Translations under genes and position numbers: made by a program | NCBI RefSeq assembly: GCF_020873875.1 | Contig: NZ_JAHWGU010000025.1 | Location: 62,001-126,000, forward strand | Direction: 5' to 3' | DNA from: Actinoplanes sp. DH11 | Lineage (GTDB): Bacteria > Actinomycetota > Actinomycetes > Mycobacteriales > Micromonosporaceae | DNA length: 64,000 bases | In this document: positions 1 through 8,352 of the stretch, in pieces | Layout: each line of letters starts with the position of its first letter | How positions within the stretch are numbered: the first letter of the stretch is position 1 | Notes under the pieces: model-generated | The model's database searches: none | Told to the model about the DNA's origin: nothing | What the model saw: only the letters and a program-made list of their open reading frames with translations

Positions 1-605
1 CGGCTGGTCAGGCCGAGCTTGTTCAGCACCGCGCTCACGTGGATTTTCACGGTGCCCTCGGCCAGGTGCAGGCGGCGGGCGATCCCGGCGTTGGAGAGGC
101 CTTCGCCGAGCAGGGCGAGTACGTCGCGTTCCCGCGGGGTGAGTGACTGCACGCCGGTGCGGGCGGCCAGCCGGTCGCGCAGCTCGCCGCCGTGCAGAAC
201 GCGGACGATTCGGTGCGCGACGGCGGGCGCCAGCACCGTGCCGCCGTTCATGGCGGCTTTGATCCCGGCGATCAGCTCGTACGGGTCACCGGACTTCAGC
301 AGGAACCCGTGCACCCCGGCGTCGAGGGCGCGGGCGATGTACCGGTCCTCGTCGAACGTCGTAATGATCATGACGCGGAGGGCGGGATGGCCGGTGCGCA
401 GCGACTCGGCCGCGGTCAGGCCGTCCATGCCCGGCATCCGGATGTCGAGCAGCGCCACGTCGGGCCGGCACCGCTCGGCCGCCGTCAGCGCGGCGCGCCC
501 GTCCGCCGCCTCGGCCACCACCTCCAGCTCCGGGTCGGACGCCAGCACGGTCCGCAGCCCGGCGCGGACCAACGGCTGATCGTCGGCGAGCAGGATCCTG
601 ATCAT
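1..605 (-). CDS. NarL/LuxR-type response regulator (3' end cut by window)
   Basis: DNA-binding response regulator that would take phosphate from the adjacent kinase. The receiver domain fills residues 1-120: acidic pair in LLADDQ near the N-terminus, phospho-acceptor D54 in LLDIRMPGMDG, conserved lysine in LLKSG. A LuxR helix-turn-helix follows, with TPRERDVLALL and GTVKIHVSAVLNKL visible at the window edge, so only the last few residues are missing. The ATG at 605 overlaps the kinase stop (ATGA), which fixes the start and implies translational coupling. The target genes are unknown; the ABC exporter just upstream of the kinase is one candidate. Confidence 0.93.
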   Translation of the reverse strand, partial: MIRILLADDQPLVRAGLRTVLASDPELEVVAEAADGRAALTAAERCRPDVALLDIRMPGMDGLTAAESLRTGHPALRVMIITTFDEDRYIARALDAGVHGFLLKSGDPYELIAGIKAAMNGGTVLAPAVAHRIVRVLHGGELRDRLAARTGVQSLTPRERDVLALLGEGLSNAGIARRLHLAEGTVKIHVSAVLNKLGLTS

Positions 606-1798
606 TCGTCCCGTCCGGTGAGGTCCTGCAGCCGGGACACCCGGTTCTGCGCGAAACAGACGACATAGTTCCCGTACGCGAGGGGATAGTTGCCGTCCGT
701 GTAATAACGGCACCCCGGCCTGCTCGGGCCGCCGAACCGGATCGGCGCCTCCCGCCCCGGCAGCACCCGCTCCGCCGCCGCCTGCGGCATGCCGACCCGC
801 AACCCGGCGAAGACGCGATCCTCCATCGCCGCGTCCCGGACCGCCCAGACGTAGAAGCCGGTCGCGACCACGAGCAGCACGGCGAACGGGATCAGCACGG
901 TGCCGGCCAGCATCCGCCGGACCCGGCGCCGCCGCGACAGGTAGTCGGCACCCAGCCCGGCACCCCACCGGGCGCCGTCACCGTCCAGACCCGGCGGTAC
1001 GTCGGCGACCAGCCGGAACAGGCCGTCCACCGGCCCGGCCGTCAGCGCACCGCCGGCCTGTTCGAGGCGCGCCGACAGCATCGCCAGCCCGGTTCCGGAC
1101 CGGGCCGCGACGGCGTCCGGTGGCACCGGGTTGACGATCTCCACCCGCCGCCCGGCGAAGGTGACCGTCACCGGGGCGCCGGGCGCGTGCCGGACCGCGT
1201 TGGACAGCGCCTCGGCGACGAGCCTCGCCACGAACCGCTCCCGGGGCGCGGCACCCGTGGTCCGCAGCGTCATCCCGGCCTGCCGGGCGCGGTCCAGCAC
1301 CGTCGCGACGTCGGTGTCCGCCTCGACGTCCAGCAGATCGACGATCCGGCGTACGGTCTCGATCGCCGCCGCCGAGCCCGCGCGGACCGCCGCGGCCCGT
1401 TCCCGCGTCTCCGGGTCCGCCGCGGTCACCTGGATACCGGCGGCCTGCAACGAGAGCAGCGCGAGGTCGTGCCCGAGGGTGTCGTGCAGGTCGGCGGCGA
1501 TCCGGGCGCGCTCGTGCAGGCGGGCGTCGCGGGCATGCGCCCAGCCCTGCTCGACGAACTCGTGCCGCAGCCGCCGGTAGGCGCCGGTCAGCGCCGCGAA
1601 CACGGCGAGAACCACGACGGCCTGGTCGATCAGCCACGACACGGTGTCCTGGGTCTGCGAGACGGCCACCGCGGCGGCCACCTCCAGCGCGCTGAGCAGG
1701 GCGATCACGGCCCAGGTGCGACGGTGCCGCCCGGACAGGTAGCACCCGGCGACCACGGCCGCCGCGGCGAGCGCGTACCACTGACCCCAGCCGTGCAT
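602..1798 (-). CDS. Sensor histidine kinase (HisKA_3) with extra C-terminal membrane segment
   Basis: 398-residue NarL-family kinase, partner of the overlapping regulator. Two or three N-terminal membrane segments (about 5-75) precede the dimerisation helix with ERARIAADLHDTLGH, phospho-acceptor H105, and an ATPase domain with N-box ALSNAVRHA (about 197-205) and a GTGL glycine motif. Most family members end after the ATPase. Here a basic RRRRVRR stretch, a strong membrane helix (about 298-320) and a final domain of about 75 residues containing VFAGLRVGMPQAAAERVLPG follow; that motif resembles BamE/SmpA-like folds. The tail would lie outside the membrane. This is one continuous frame, so it is not an accidental read-through. 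Confidence 0.92.
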   Translation of the reverse strand: MHGWGQWYALAAAAVVAGCYLSGRHRRTWAVIALLSALEVAAAVAVSQTQDTVSWLIDQAVVVLAVFAALTGAYRRLRHEFVEQGWAHARDARLHERARIAADLHDTLGHDLALLSLQAAGIQVTAADPETRERAAAVRAGSAAAIETVRRIVDLLDVEADTDVATVLDRARQAGMTLRTTGAAPRERFVARLVAEALSNAVRHAPGAPVTVTFAGRRVEIVNPVPPDAVAARSGTGLAMLSARLEQAGGALTAGPVDGLFRLVADVPPGLDGDGARWGAGLGADYLSRRRRVRRMLAGTVLIPFAVLLVVATGFYVWAVRDAAMEDRVFAGLRVGMPQAAAERVLPGREAPIRFGGPSRPGCRYYTDGNYPLAYGNYVVCFAQNRVSRLQDLTGRDE

Positions 1799-1807
1799 GC
1801 GTGCAGC

Positions 1808-2515
1808 CTAAGCATCTCGGCGAGTCAGGAGCAGCCCGGCGGCAAGCTGGGCGGCGGCGACCCAGGCGGTCAGGACCAGCAGATGGCGTACGCCCTCGCC
1901 CGTCGCGAACCCGACGGCCGCGCCCGCCGGCAGATACTGCCCGATCCGGGCGTCGACCAGTTGCAGGCCCACCAGCAGCACGAACATGGTTGTCAGGGTG
2001 CCGGCGGCACTGCGCAGCAGGAAACCCACGGCGACGGTGAGCATGCCGGCCAGCGCCGCCACCACGGCCAGTCGCAGGCTCGCCGCGACCGGTTCCCCGG
2101 GTTGCGCGTGCCCGCCGAGCACCACGGCGGTCGCCGCCCAGCCGGCCGCCGCGCAGGCCAGGCCGGCCGCGAACCCGGTGCCGCCGGCGACAGCGGTCTT
2201 GGCGAGCAGCACGTCACGGCGGCGGGGCCGGGCCAGGAAGGTGGAGCGGATCACGCCGGTGCCGTACTCGGAGGTCACCACCAGCATCGCCAGCGCGACC
2301 AGGGCGAGCTGGCCGACCTGCATCGCCGGCACCAGCGGGTCCAGCACGGCCAGGGTCGCGGATCCGGGCAGGTTGCCCTGCGCGACGTCGTACCGGAAGT
2401 CGTTGGCCAGGGTGGTCGCCATGACGACGGTGAGCAGCACCGCCGCGACCACGCAGAACCAGGGTGAGCGCAGCGACCAGGTCTTGCCCCACTCGGCGGC
2501 GAGCGCGTTCCTCAT
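1808..2515 (-). CDS. ABC-2 type transporter permease
   Basis: 235-residue integral membrane protein with about six hydrophobic segments. It starts MRNALAAEWGKTWSLRSPWF, typical of the cytoplasmic lead into the first helix of ABC-2 permeases, and has the SEYGTGVIRSTF loop common in actinobacterial exporters. Its start overlaps the stop of the ATPase gene (ATGA), so the two should be made together as an exporter. Substrate cannot be inferred. It ends 9 bp before the kinase gene on the same strand, so exporter and two-component system may be one transcript. Confidence 0.9.
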   Translation of the reverse strand: MRNALAAEWGKTWSLRSPWFCVVAAVLLTVVMATTLANDFRYDVAQGNLPGSATLAVLDPLVPAMQVGQLALVALAMLVVTSEYGTGVIRSTFLARPRRRDVLLAKTAVAGGTGFAAGLACAAAGWAATAVVLGGHAQPGEPVAASLRLAVVAALAGMLTVAVGFLLRSAAGTLTTMFVLLVGLQLVDARIGQYLPAGAAVGFATGEGVRHLLVLTAWVAAAQLAAGLLLTRRDA

Positions 2516-3417
2516 GACGCCACCGCCACGTACTCGGCCTCGTCCTCGACCAGCCGCACGTAGGCGTCCTCCAGGCTCGGCGCGTCGGTGCGCAACTCGC
2601 GCAGCACCGCGCCGGCCTGCTGGGCCCGGTGACCGACGGCCGCCGCGGCGAGTCCGTGCACCCGCAGGCGGTCCGCGCCGACCCGTTCCCCGTGCTCGCC
2701 GAGAGCCGCCGCGAGCAACCGGAACGACTCGTCGTCGGCCGCGGCCACCTCGACGGCGGCCCGCTGCCCGGCGGTGAAGTCGGCGACCGTCGCGTCGGCG
2801 AGCAGCCGGCCCCGGCCGAGCACCACGACGCGGTCCGCGATCAGCGCCACCTCGCTCATCAGGTGGCTGGAGATCAGGACCGTACGCCCCTCGCCCGCCC
2901 AGCGCCGGACCAGGGAGCGCACCCAGCGCACGCCGTCCGCGTCGAGCCCGTTGACCGGCTCGTCCAGCACGATCGTGGCCGGGTCGCCGAGCACGGCACC
3001 GGCGATCCCGAGCCGCTGCGACATCCCGAGCGAGTAGGTCCCGGCCCGCTTGCCGGCGACCGCCCCGATGCCGGCCGCGTCGATGGCGGCCTCGACCCGT
3101 GCCCGCGGGAATCCGTTGTAGCGGGCCAGGGCGCGCAGGCCGGCCCGCCCGGTGCGGCGCGGGTGGAAGGCGCGGGCGTCGAGGTGGGCGCCGACCAGTC
3201 GCAGCGGGTCGCGCAGGTCGGCGTAGCGCCGGCCGTCGATGAGCGCGGTGCCGGAGGTGGGCCGGTCCAGGCCGAGCAGCATGCGCAGGGCGGTGGACTT
3301 GCCGGCGCCGTTGGGTCCGAGCAGGGCGGTGACCTGGCCGGCCGGGATGGTCGCCGTGACACCGTCGACAGCGGTGCGGTCGCCGTAGCGTTTGGTCAGT
3401 TCGTGCAGCTCGATCAT
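2512..3417 (-). CDS. ABC transporter ATP-binding protein
   Basis: 301-residue ATPase of the exporter. Walker A is GPNGAGKS (about 34-41), the signature is SLGMSQRLG, Walker B is TIVLDEP followed by NGLDADG, and the switch histidine lies in LISSHLMSE. The C-terminal 80 residues are the variable domain typical of antibiotic/lantibiotic exporters. The frame stays open upstream through repeat DNA, but MIELHELTKRYGD is the normal family N-terminus, so the ATG at 3417 is chosen. The divergent gene starts at 3617, and the spacer holds 15-bp tandem repeats. Confidence 0.92.
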   Translation of the reverse strand: MIELHELTKRYGDRTAVDGVTATIPAGQVTALLGPNGAGKSTALRMLLGLDRPTSGTALIDGRRYADLRDPLRLVGAHLDARAFHPRRTGRAGLRALARYNGFPRARVEAAIDAAGIGAVAGKRAGTYSLGMSQRLGIAGAVLGDPATIVLDEPVNGLDADGVRWVRSLVRRWAGEGRTVLISSHLMSEVALIADRVVVLGRGRLLADATVADFTAGQRAAVEVAAADDESFRLLAAALGEHGERVGADRLRVHGLAAAAVGHRAQQAGAVLRELRTDAPSLEDAYVRLVEDEAEYVAVAS

Positions 3418-3491
3418 GCTGCCAGCCTTCCGGCCCGGGCGCCCGCGGACATCTCCCGTCGGTCGGCGGTCACCTATGTCGTTCGGCCTAC

Positions 3492-3566
3492 TTTGTCGTG
3501 CGCCCCTTTGTCGAGCGCCCCGTTGTCGTGCGCCCCTTTGTCGTGCGCCCCTTTGTCGCGCGCCGT
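3492..3566. repeat. Five tandem copies of a 15-bp repeat
   Basis: The unit TTTGTCGTGCGCCCC is repeated five times head to tail, with one or two changes in copies 2, 3 and 5. The array lies between the divergent ABC-ATPase and NTF2-like genes, in the promoter region of both. It could be slipped-strand expansion or a row of regulator half-sites. Confidence 0.9.
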
Positions 3567-3616
3567 TAAACGACGTATGGTGTACGGAGTTCACGTCCGG
3601 CACGCAGAGGAGTCAC

Positions 3617-4075
3617 ATGAGCGCGCAGAGCCCCTTCACCGTCGCGGCATTCACCCCGACCGCCCAGGACACCGCCGGCCTGCTGGCCTGGTTCGACCGG
3701 TACGACGAGCACGTCCGCCGCAACGACATCCAGGCCATGGCCGACATGGCCCGGTTCCCGCTCACCGTGATGACAAGCGACTCGGCGGGCGAGTACGTGA
3801 CTCAGCAGTGGGACCGCGCGACGTTCGTGCAGACGATGGACCTGAGCGCCGGCGGCGCGGACCCCACCGCCGTCCGGATCGACAACCAGCGGCAGCCGGT
3901 CTTCCTCAACGCCGACATCGCCGTGGTGATCAGCGATTCCACGGTGACCACCGGGGAGAGCACCCAGCACATGCGCTACGTCGACGTGATGGCGAAGACC
4001 GGTGGCGAGTGGCGGTTCACCAGCATGATCCAGGCCGGCTGGGGCGACATGCTCAAGCAGTACCTGGGCGCCTGA
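3617..4075 (+). CDS. NTF2/SnoaL-like family protein
   Basis: 152-residue soluble protein with the cone-shaped NTF2 pattern: an N-terminal helix (GLLAWFDRYDEHVRRNDI), a hydrophobic strand, and C-terminal strands ending EWRFTSMIQAGWGDMLKQYLG. Such proteins may be small enzymes or ligand-binding subunits; no catalytic residue can be assigned. A GAGGAG ribosome-binding site lies 5 bp before the ATG. It stands alone on the plus strand, and the gene to its right is convergent. Confidence 0.8.
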   Translation: MSAQSPFTVAAFTPTAQDTAGLLAWFDRYDEHVRRNDIQAMADMARFPLTVMTSDSAGEYVTQQWDRATFVQTMDLSAGGADPTAVRIDNQRQPVFLNADIAVVISDSTVTTGESTQHMRYVDVMAKTGGEWRFTSMIQAGWGDMLKQYLGA

Positions 4076-4088
4076 GCGGCCCGGCCGA

Positions 4089-5063
4089 TCAGAGGGCCTT
4101 GGTGTCGCGCAACGGCATGTACGGCTCCTGATCGGCCGGCTGGCCACCGGCGATGGCGCGGCTGCGGTGCAGTTCGGCGTCGAGTTCCGCGCCCAGCAGG
4201 ACGGCGATGTTGGACAGCCACAGCCAGACCAGGAAGACCGCGACCCCGCCGAGCGTGCCGTACGTCTTGTCGTAGGACCCGAAGTGGGCGGCGTAGAGCC
4301 CGAACCCGGCCGACGCGGCGATCCACAGCAGGACCGCGAGCACGCCGCCCGGGGTGATCCAGCGGAACCCGGCCTGGCGGGCGTTGGGCGCGGCCCAGAA
4401 CAGCAGGTCCAGGATGCCGCCGACGAGGACGAGCAGGACCGGCCACTTCGCGATCGACCAGACGGTCAGGGCGGTTCTGTCCACGTTCAGCAACCGGCCC
4501 ACCCATTCGGCGACCTCACCGGTGAACACGACGATCAGCGTGCCGGCGGCGAGCGCGGCACCCACCACCACGGTGATCGCCACCCGGATCGGCAGCGTCT
4601 TCCACAGCGGGCGACCCTCCGGGACGTCGTAGATGACGTTGGAGGCACGCATGAACGCGCCGACGTACCCGGAGGCCGTCCAGAGCGCTCCGGCCAGGCC
4701 CACGACGGCCAGCACACTCGCCTTCGTCTGGTTCTGGGCGATGGTGACCAGGCTGCTGGTGAGGATGTCGCGCACCGGGCCGGGCGCGACCTGGCCGAGG
4801 CTGTCCAGCAGCGGTTCCAGGATGGGCCGGCCGATCAGGCCGAGCACCGACGTGAGCAGGATCAGGCCGGGGAAGACCGAGAGCACGGCGTAGTACGTCA
4901 GGGCCGCCGCCCAGTCGGCCAGACCGTCGTCGTCGAACTCCTTGACGGTGCGGCGCAGGGTCGCCCACCACAGGCGCCCGGGCAGATGGGCGGGGCTCTG
5001 CGGTGGCGGGCCCGGCACGGCTTCGGCGTCGTCCGCCGGCCGCTTCCCGGTAGGGGTGCGCAT
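4089..5063 (-). CDS. YihY/UPF0761 family membrane protein
   Basis: 324-residue membrane protein of the family once misnamed ribonuclease BN. The diagnostic DDGLADWAAALTYYAVLSVFPGL segment opens the first helix, and about six membrane helices follow, including GTLGGVAVFLVWLWLSNIAVLLGAEL near the end, a family hallmark. The C-terminal tail is charged and cytoplasmic. An in-frame ATG at 5075 is an alternative start. The biochemical role of the family is unsettled. A tandem duplication lies just upstream. Confidence 0.88.
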   Translation of the reverse strand: MRTPTGKRPADDAEAVPGPPPQSPAHLPGRLWWATLRRTVKEFDDDGLADWAAALTYYAVLSVFPGLILLTSVLGLIGRPILEPLLDSLGQVAPGPVRDILTSSLVTIAQNQTKASVLAVVGLAGALWTASGYVGAFMRASNVIYDVPEGRPLWKTLPIRVAITVVVGAALAAGTLIVVFTGEVAEWVGRLLNVDRTALTVWSIAKWPVLLVLVGGILDLLFWAAPNARQAGFRWITPGGVLAVLLWIAASAGFGLYAAHFGSYDKTYGTLGGVAVFLVWLWLSNIAVLLGAELDAELHRSRAIAGGQPADQEPYMPLRDTKAL

Positions 5064-5083
5064 GACCCGCTGCATTCCCCGCC

Positions 5084-5157
5084 GGCGGCGATTTGAAGCA
5101 GCGGGAACCGGCTCAGCGCAGGCGGCGTTTCGAAGCAGCGCGAACCGGCTCAGCGCA
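5084..5157. repeat. 37-bp tandem duplication
   Basis: Positions 5084-5120 and 5121-5157 are two copies of a 37-bp unit with a few changes. The right copy contains the last codons and stop of the small membrane protein gene, so the left copy is a spare 3' end lying downstream of the real stop, between two minus-strand genes. Confidence 0.85.
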
Positions 5158-5308
5158 GGCGCTGGGCCAGCTTCGCGACGACGGCGCCGACGGCGATGCT
5201 GACCACGGGCGCGGCCACGGCCGGCAGGCGCGTCCGGCGCACCACCCAGGCGGTGGCGGCGGAGGTGACCATCGGCAGGGCGGCTTTCACGATCGTGTTG
5301 GTGTTCAT
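5150..5308 (-). CDS. Small membrane protein, 52 residues
   Basis: Short gene: MNTNTIVKAALPMVTSAATAW, then a basic loop (VVRRTRLP) and a second hydrophobic stretch (VAAPVVSIAVGAVVAKLA), ending QRLR. Two short helices would make a hairpin membrane protein. A GAGGTG ribosome-binding site sits 3 bp before the ATG. High third-position GC supports it as coding. It precedes the YihY-type gene on the same strand, with the tandem duplication between them. Function unknown. Confidence 0.65.
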   Translation of the reverse strand: MNTNTIVKAALPMVTSAATAWVVRRTRLPAVAAPVVSIAVGAVVAKLAQRLR

Positions 5309-5452
5309 CGCACCTCAATCTCCTCAGGGGCAGGTGTCCTCCCTGTACCCCGCTCGTGCGCGAGGACACTCCGGATCTTCCGGCGGCACACGGATGAGAC
5401 CGCCCCTCGATGGGCATGCTCGCCGGAGACCAACGGGACGAGGGGGAGCGGG

Positions 5453-6054
5453 ATGCCGGAGTGGCTGCTGGCCGGTGGGTGGGGACTGCTGGCCGGGTCG
5501 GCGTTGCTGGTCGGTGCGGCGGCCGGCTACCTGGTCCGGGTGCCGCAACAGCTGGTGGCCACGGTGATGGCGTTCGGTGCCGCTCCAGCGGGCAGCAGCC
5601 TTCGGAACAGGAGCAGAGCGGATCGGGTACGGCCATCGCGCTCGGCGCCCTGCTCGACGGCATCCCGGAGTCGATAGTGATCGGCACCGGCCTGCTCGGT
5701 GGCGGCGGGGTCGGTGTCGCCACGGTGGCCGCGGTGTTCATCAGCAACGTCCCCGAGGGCCTGTCCAGCGCGGCCGGGATGCGCAACGCCGGCCGCAGCC
5801 CCCGGTACGTGTTCGGCCTGTGGTCAGGCATCGCGGTCGTCAGCGGGCTGGCCGCCGTCGCCGGGTACACCCTGCTCGGCGGGGCGCCGGCGGCAGCGCT
5901 GGCAGGCATCACCGCGCTGGCCGCCGGTGCGATCCTGGCGATGGTCGCGGACACGATGATCCCGGAGGCGTTCGAGCGGGCCCACCTGCTGGCCGGCCTG
6001 GTCACGGTGGCGGGGTTCCTGGTCGCGTTCGGCCTGTCCCAGGCCGGCGGCTGA
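5453..6054 (+). pseudogene. ZIP-family metal transporter, internally deleted and frameshifted
   Basis: The N-terminus MPEWLLAGGWGLLAGSALLVG to VMAFGA (about 43 residues) is the first part of an actinobacterial ZIP/ZupT-like transporter. Homologues continue with two or more helices and a loop, but here the frame breaks near 5580 and resumes in another frame at QQPSEQEQSGSGTAIALGA. The rest is well kept, including the metal-site motifs LLDGIPESIVIG and SNVPEGLSSAAG, and runs to the normal C-terminus. About 50-60 residues covering helices 2-3 appear lost, so an active transporter is unlikely. A GGGAGCGGG ribosome-binding region precedes the ATG. Confidence 0.85.
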
Positions 6055-6066
6055 CCCACCCCGGCG

Positions 6067-7086
6067 TCACCGTGCTGTCGCGGCGCCGAGCCGCTTGCCG
6101 ATGTGGTCCATCGCGGCCCGCAACTCCGGCGGCTCGACGTCGCTCAGGTCGGTGTCGAAGGTGATGAACAGTCCCGCGATCCCGGCCCAGGACCAGCCGC
6201 CGATGGTGAGCCTGCTGCGGTGTTCGCCGACGGGCTCGACGACGGAGCCGCCCGGCGCCCAGCGCGCGACGACGGCGGCGGGCAGATCGAGCACGGCCGA
6301 GCCGACGCACTGCCACTGCCCGGGAGTGTCGCCGCGGTCCGGGTTCTGCACGACGAGCCGGGTCAGGTCGTCCCGGGTGAGCGGGCCCGGGGTGAAGACC
6401 GCGCCGCCACCGGGGGTGCGGGGCCGGATCCGGTCGACGCGGTAGGTCTGCCACGTCCGGTCACGGTGGTCGCGGGCGATCAGATACCAGCGCCCCGCCC
6501 AGACCACCAGGTGATGCGGCTCGACCTCGCGGGGTGGGCGGAAACCGGGCCGGCCGGGATCGGGGACGGTGCCGTCAGGATCGCAGTAGTCGAAGCGCAA
6601 CACCCGGGCGGTACGGATCGCGGCGCCCACCGTCCGGAGCGTGACCACCTCGACGGGCGCGGCCGAGAACTCCCAGTAGTTGCGCAGCGACGTCACCTCG
6701 AACGCCTCGCTGGCCGCGCGCAGCCGGGCCGGCATCACCTGTCGCAGGGTGGTGAGCGCCCGGGCGACCGCGTCGTCGATCCCGGTCACCGTGGCCGGCG
6801 CGGTCTGCAGGGCCAGGGCGATCGCGATCGCCTGGTCGTCGTCGAGGACGAGAGCCGGCAGCCGGCCACCGGCACCGAGCCGGTAGCCGCCGTCGGCGCC
6901 CATCACGGCGTTCACCGGATAGCCGAGTTCGCGGAGGGCGTTGACGTCCCGCCGCAGGGTCCGGGCCGACACGTCCAGCCGGGTGGCGAGTTCGGAGCCG
7001 CGCCATTCGACGCGCGCCTCGAGCAGGGACAGCAGGCGCAGGAGTCGCGCGGAGGTGGTGGCCACGGGATCCACGATCGCAGACAT
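6067..7086 (-). CDS. WYL-domain transcriptional regulator
   Basis: 339-residue regulator. An N-terminal DeoR-like winged helix (about 12-65, WRGSELATRLDVSARTLRRDV) is followed by the WYL sensor domain, whose diagnostic region reads VVWAGRWYLIARDHRDRTWQTYRVDRI, and a WCX C-terminal extension. WYL proteins bind small ligands or nucleotides to control transcription. The ATG at 7086 gives the usual N-terminus; the frame runs further upstream without coding character. The right-hand flank holds a transporter remnant rather than an intact divergent target. Confidence 0.92.
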   Translation of the reverse strand: MSAIVDPVATTSARLLRLLSLLEARVEWRGSELATRLDVSARTLRRDVNALRELGYPVNAVMGADGGYRLGAGGRLPALVLDDDQAIAIALALQTAPATVTGIDDAVARALTTLRQVMPARLRAASEAFEVTSLRNYWEFSAAPVEVVTLRTVGAAIRTARVLRFDYCDPDGTVPDPGRPGFRPPREVEPHHLVVWAGRWYLIARDHRDRTWQTYRVDRIRPRTPGGGAVFTPGPLTRDDLTRLVVQNPDRGDTPGQWQCVGSAVLDLPAAVVARWAPGGSVVEPVGEHRSRLTIGGWSWAGIAGLFITFDTDLSDVEPPELRAAMDHIGKRLGAATAR

Positions 7087-7149
7087 GGCGGTCAGCCGGT
7101 GGCCGCCAGCATTGCCACGCTGCCCGTCATGAGCACTCACCCTCACCGG

Positions 7150-7315
7150 GCCGGGACCACCGTTCCCCGCCGCCGGGGACGCCCCGGCACTGTTCGGGCA
7201 CGGTCTCGCCCAGGTCATGCCGTGGCAGATGGCGGCCTACCTGCTGGCCGCCCTCGCGATGCTCGCCCTGCCCCGGACCGCCGCCGCCCCCGATCCGGGT
7301 ACGGCACCGGACTGA
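7150..7315 (+). pseudogene. C-terminal fragment of a transporter (MFS-like)
   Basis: The plus frame ending at TGA 7313-7315 reads as a last membrane helix and tail: LFGHGLAQVMPWQMAAYLLA followed by ALAMLALPRT and a hydrophilic end. This looks like the final helix of a major-facilitator transporter. No start or upstream helices exist, because the WYL promoter region abuts it. It is judged a gene remnant left by a deletion, with low certainty. Confidence 0.4.
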
Positions 7316-7326
7316 CAGCCCGGCGG

Positions 7327-8352
7327 TCAGCGGCGAGATTGCTCGCGCAGTGGGCTGCCCACCTCGTGCAGGTAGCGCAAGGCCTGGCGGTACGACTCGA
7401 CCAGGGTGGTCTCGACGTAGGGAACGCCCACCTGCGCGCAGTACGCCTTGACGAGCGGCCGGGCCTTGCGCAGGTTCGGTGACGGCATCGCCGGGAAGAG
7501 GTGGTGCTCGATCTGGTGGTTCAGCCCGCCCAGCATCATGTCGGTGAACCGGCCGCCGGTGACGTTGCGGGACGTCAGCACCTGCTTGCGCAGGAAGTCC
7601 TCGTCGCCGGTGGGGTGCGGCATGCCCTTGTGGTTGGGCGCGAACGTCATGCCGAGGTAGACGCCGAACACGCCCTGGTGCACGACGAAGAACGCGAGCG
7701 CCTGCAATGGGGTGAGGATCAGCAGCAGGGCGGCCAGGTAGGTCACGCCGTGCACGGCCATCAGGGCGGCTTCGAGGCCGCGCTGCTTCATGCCCGTACG
7801 CCGCAGTGCCTTGATGCTCGAAATCCGCAGGTCCAGGCTGAGCAGGGTGAGCAGGGGGAAGAAGAGCCCCGCCTGGTGCCGGGTGACGAAGGCGGCCAGC
7901 CCGCGCCGGCCCAGGGCCGACCCGCTCGCCCAGATCAGCACCTCGGGTTGCACGTCCGGGTCGAGGTCGTCGTGGTTGGGGTTGTTGTGGTGCCGGGTGT
8001 GCTTCTCCACCCACCAGCCGTAACTCATCCCGATCGCGACGTTGCCGGCGAGCCGGCCGACGAGTTCGCTGGTCCGCCGGGTCCGGAACACCTGCCGGTG
8101 GGCGACGTCGTGCGCCAGCAGACCCATCTGGGTGAACACGCCACCCATGAGGACGGCGACGACCAGCTGCCACCAGGATGAACCGAGCAGGAAGAAAGCC
8201 GCCCACACCGCCGCGAACAGCACTGTCACGACCGCCATCCGGACGGCGTAGTGTGCCGGGCGCCGGTCCATCAGGCCCGCCTCCATGACAAGGCGGTTCA
8301 GCGGGGCGAAGTCGCTGCCGGCCGGTCTCGGCCGCTCCACTGCGGACGTCAT
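7327..8352 (-). CDS. Membrane fatty acid desaturase
   Basis: 341-residue integral membrane di-iron desaturase. All three histidine boxes are present: HDVAH (81-85), HTRHH (118-122) and HQIEHH (279-284). The QxxHH third box is typical of front-end acyl-CoA/acyl-lipid desaturases of the linoleoyl-CoA type, here without a fused cytochrome b5. Four membrane helices lie in pairs around 40-75 and 190-230. It would insert a double bond into membrane fatty acids using ferredoxin or similar reductant. The ATG at 8352 is chosen because upstream sequence has no desaturase character. No redox partner gene is adjacent. Confidence 0.93.
   Translation of the reverse strand: MTSAVERPRPAGSDFAPLNRLVMEAGLMDRRPAHYAVRMAVVTVLFAAVWAAFFLLGSSWWQLVVAVLMGGVFTQMGLLAHDVAHRQVFRTRRTSELVGRLAGNVAIGMSYGWWVEKHTRHHNNPNHDDLDPDVQPEVLIWASGSALGRRGLAAFVTRHQAGLFFPLLTLLSLDLRISSIKALRRTGMKQRGLEAALMAVHGVTYLAALLLILTPLQALAFFVVHQGVFGVYLGMTFAPNHKGMPHPTGDEDFLRKQVLTSRNVTGGRFTDMMLGGLNHQIEHHLFPAMPSPNLRKARPLVKAYCAQVGVPYVETTLVESYRQALRYLHEVGSPLREQSRR

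Noticed and set aside
1187..2467. Plus-strand frame of 426 residues across the kinase and permease genes
   Set aside because: Composition is that of an antisense frame (Gly/Arg/Gln/His-rich), no start context and no family features.
3417..3603. N-terminal extension of the ABC ATPase through the 15-bp repeats (GARQR repeats)
   Set aside because: The extension is translated repeat DNA; homologues start at MIELHELTKRYGD, and the promoter must lie here.
5093..5677. Single long plus-strand gene including the ZIP N-terminus
   Set aside because: The first two thirds are the antisense of a small gene and repeats; only the part from 5453 matches the transporter.
7501..8181. Plus-strand frame opposite the desaturase
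   Set aside because: Antisense shadow; all three desaturase histidine boxes are on the minus strand.
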